7,132 nt of DNA. Origin: Planctomycetaceae bacterium (lineage in GTDB: Bacteria > Planctomycetota > Planctomycetia > Planctomycetales > Planctomycetaceae). Shown in pieces: positions 7,001 through 7,132 of the stretch. The stretch spans positions 1 to 7,132 of the forward strand of contig CANHVD010000294.1 of assembly GCA_947463775.1 (NCBI GenBank), read 5' to 3'. The notes below the pieces were generated by a model that searched no databases, was not told the DNA's origin, and saw nothing but the letters and a program-made list of their open reading frames with translations. Numbering within the stretch: position 1 is the first letter of the stretch; the number at the start of each line of letters is the position of its first letter. The position numbers and the translations under genes are program-made.

Positions 7001-7132
7001 GTGGGACTCCACTGAGTGGTATGACAATAAGCCGATTGCGACTGACGACCCATTGGCGACTCCGTTGGTCGCACGTCGCGATCGGGCGTTGATAAAGAAA
7101 TTTGCCGACACTGAGCCTCCGAAGAGTCAGGT
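4071..7132 (+). CDS. Membrane-anchored serine/threonine protein kinase, Hanks type (3' end outside window)
   Basis: The frame is open from the ATG at 4071 to the window edge, 1020 codons without a stop. Residues about 27-80 form the helical N-terminal segment often seen in planctomycete kinases. The kinase domain spans about 107-375 and is complete: glycine loop GRGGMGVV (114-121), K136 in VAVK, E155 in helix C, HRDIKPAN (237-244) with catalytic D239, DFG (258-260), SPE in place of APE (284-286), D298 and R362. It should therefore be an active Ser/Thr kinase. About five hydrophobic segments follow, near 412-428, 438-452, 464-482, 492-508 and 556-583. An odd number would put the remaining 435 residues outside the cytoplasm. 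That part begins with a beta-rich stretch recalling PEGA-like domains (597-671), then a Pro/Ala-rich linker (675-730), then a region I do not recognise (732 onward). No PASTA repeats are visible. The outer region may be a sensor; its ligand and the kinase targets are unknown. Confidence 0.93.
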   Translation, partial: MSPSQDSAFPEPDSMTVDPANLGSVDPLSIEGIFLVALSKSGAEREAFLSVQCVDASQRQRVEALLLAYEQAGNFLQKPAVAAEATPIGQYLDQCALPGTLGKLGPYEILEEIGRGGMGVVFRAHDPKLQRIVAVKALAPELARLPSSRQRFLREARAAAAVSHPHVVTIFAVEGTEEASLGTERTTLPYLVMECIVGQTLHDKIKRVGALKVEEIIRISRQIAEGLTAAHKRGLIHRDIKPANILLENGVERVKITDFGLARTTSDGGITHTGEILGTPQCMSPEQARGEIVDQRSDLFSLGCVMYTMCTGFSPFRADNMLAVMKKVCETEPRPIAQINPNLPEWLCELVHRLLEKEPEHRVQTAEGVVRVLESRVDTSPRHAVQLPPTPPLASSPEEDAKETWWNSQLPEVAAISFLLAMFQGAVYRDVADVEPFYTGLLVWAAAFLFRMLSKRGPWINWPNFVVSLLAIILGGVFGVLIRQGRGGMVFGPEVFVFGSAAIIFWLLQRWFPQLFIQNGWADPRQIVAPISRADVAATATAGADRLEPRQPLSLLSFVGWIFVGIFCLGFIGGIPLAIAVIVRDFKAQNAQIQHATFVIRTPQAENLKYVTINGEQAILQPGGPGEWRIATTPGTHSIYVSYSSDSMLNQERFFTTTATVSQGLTTVITADPAMVRSLTRPPGVEAPANANSTPLLAGVTNAPSSPAIPLADAVEVLNDPTTMPAPPFDPFTGTVQGVWIDEPGLLVRLKRFDFEGTDEKGEEFYTKARWGTGTFLRAKDDEKVAVNPMQQVGVELLPGRYGVLVQDLDYGWSLDRRGTITLGSGPQYIHVKRSFDSHRLRSDAATQFPVPFRWAGKTYQMQTAQEVQFVNTLLLWLSKGDGSEGIAKDTDMQSMIAGFSDQRFVAEAIEIDPQNGSARLKRERTLAQIDIQSANMHAGFMSPLGRLEWTGPYKTPRALFVPRQELRMFVKDELMGWDSTEWYDNKPIATDDPLATPLVARRDRALIKKFADTEPPKSQ

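Overview
The window reads as part of a bacterial chromosome, most likely from a planctomycete (order Planctomycetales). I infer this from the gene types: an SMC/YhaN-like ATPase tail fused to DUF4332 modules, a long membrane-anchored Hanks-type kinase with the N-terminal helical segment common in planctomycete kinases, and a small exported protein of a type I associate with planctomycetes. Moderate GC content and loose gene packing with repeat-bearing spacers fit as well. No taxonomic search was possible. I see no tRNA, rRNA, CRISPR array, transposase or phage gene.

Layout from left to right. (1) Positions 2-1897, plus strand: the 3' part of a large gene whose start lies outside the window. 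It encodes a coiled coil, the C-terminal half of an ABC/SMC-type ATPase head with a Walker B motif, a proline-rich linker, and two DUF4332-like helix-hairpin-helix modules joined by a very basic linker. (2) Positions 1907-2005: a 99-bp two-step inverted repeat in the gap between two convergent genes. (3) Positions 2062-2541, minus strand: a small exported protein of unknown function. (4) Positions 2542-2917: a 376-bp divergent spacer with no convincing gene, containing an inverted pair of tandem 15-bp units at 2762-2845. (5) Positions 2918-3892, plus strand: a complete NAD-dependent D-2-hydroxyacid dehydrogenase of the CtBP/PGDH-like group. (6) Positions 3893-4070: a 178-bp spacer with several small hairpins, the last of which covers the kinase ribosome binding site. 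(7) Positions 4071 to the window end, plus strand: a serine/threonine protein kinase open for 1020 codons without a stop. It has a cytoplasmic kinase domain, about five membrane segments and a large, probably extracytoplasmic C-terminal region.

The genes do not form an obvious pathway. They are separated by spacers of 164 to 376 bp and lie on both strands, so each is probably its own transcription unit. I found no clear case for a new multi-gene system. The items most worth following are the two structured repeats, the hairpin over the kinase Shine-Dalgarno, and the ATPase-DUF4332 fusion, whose head appears to have lost two normally conserved catalytic elements.
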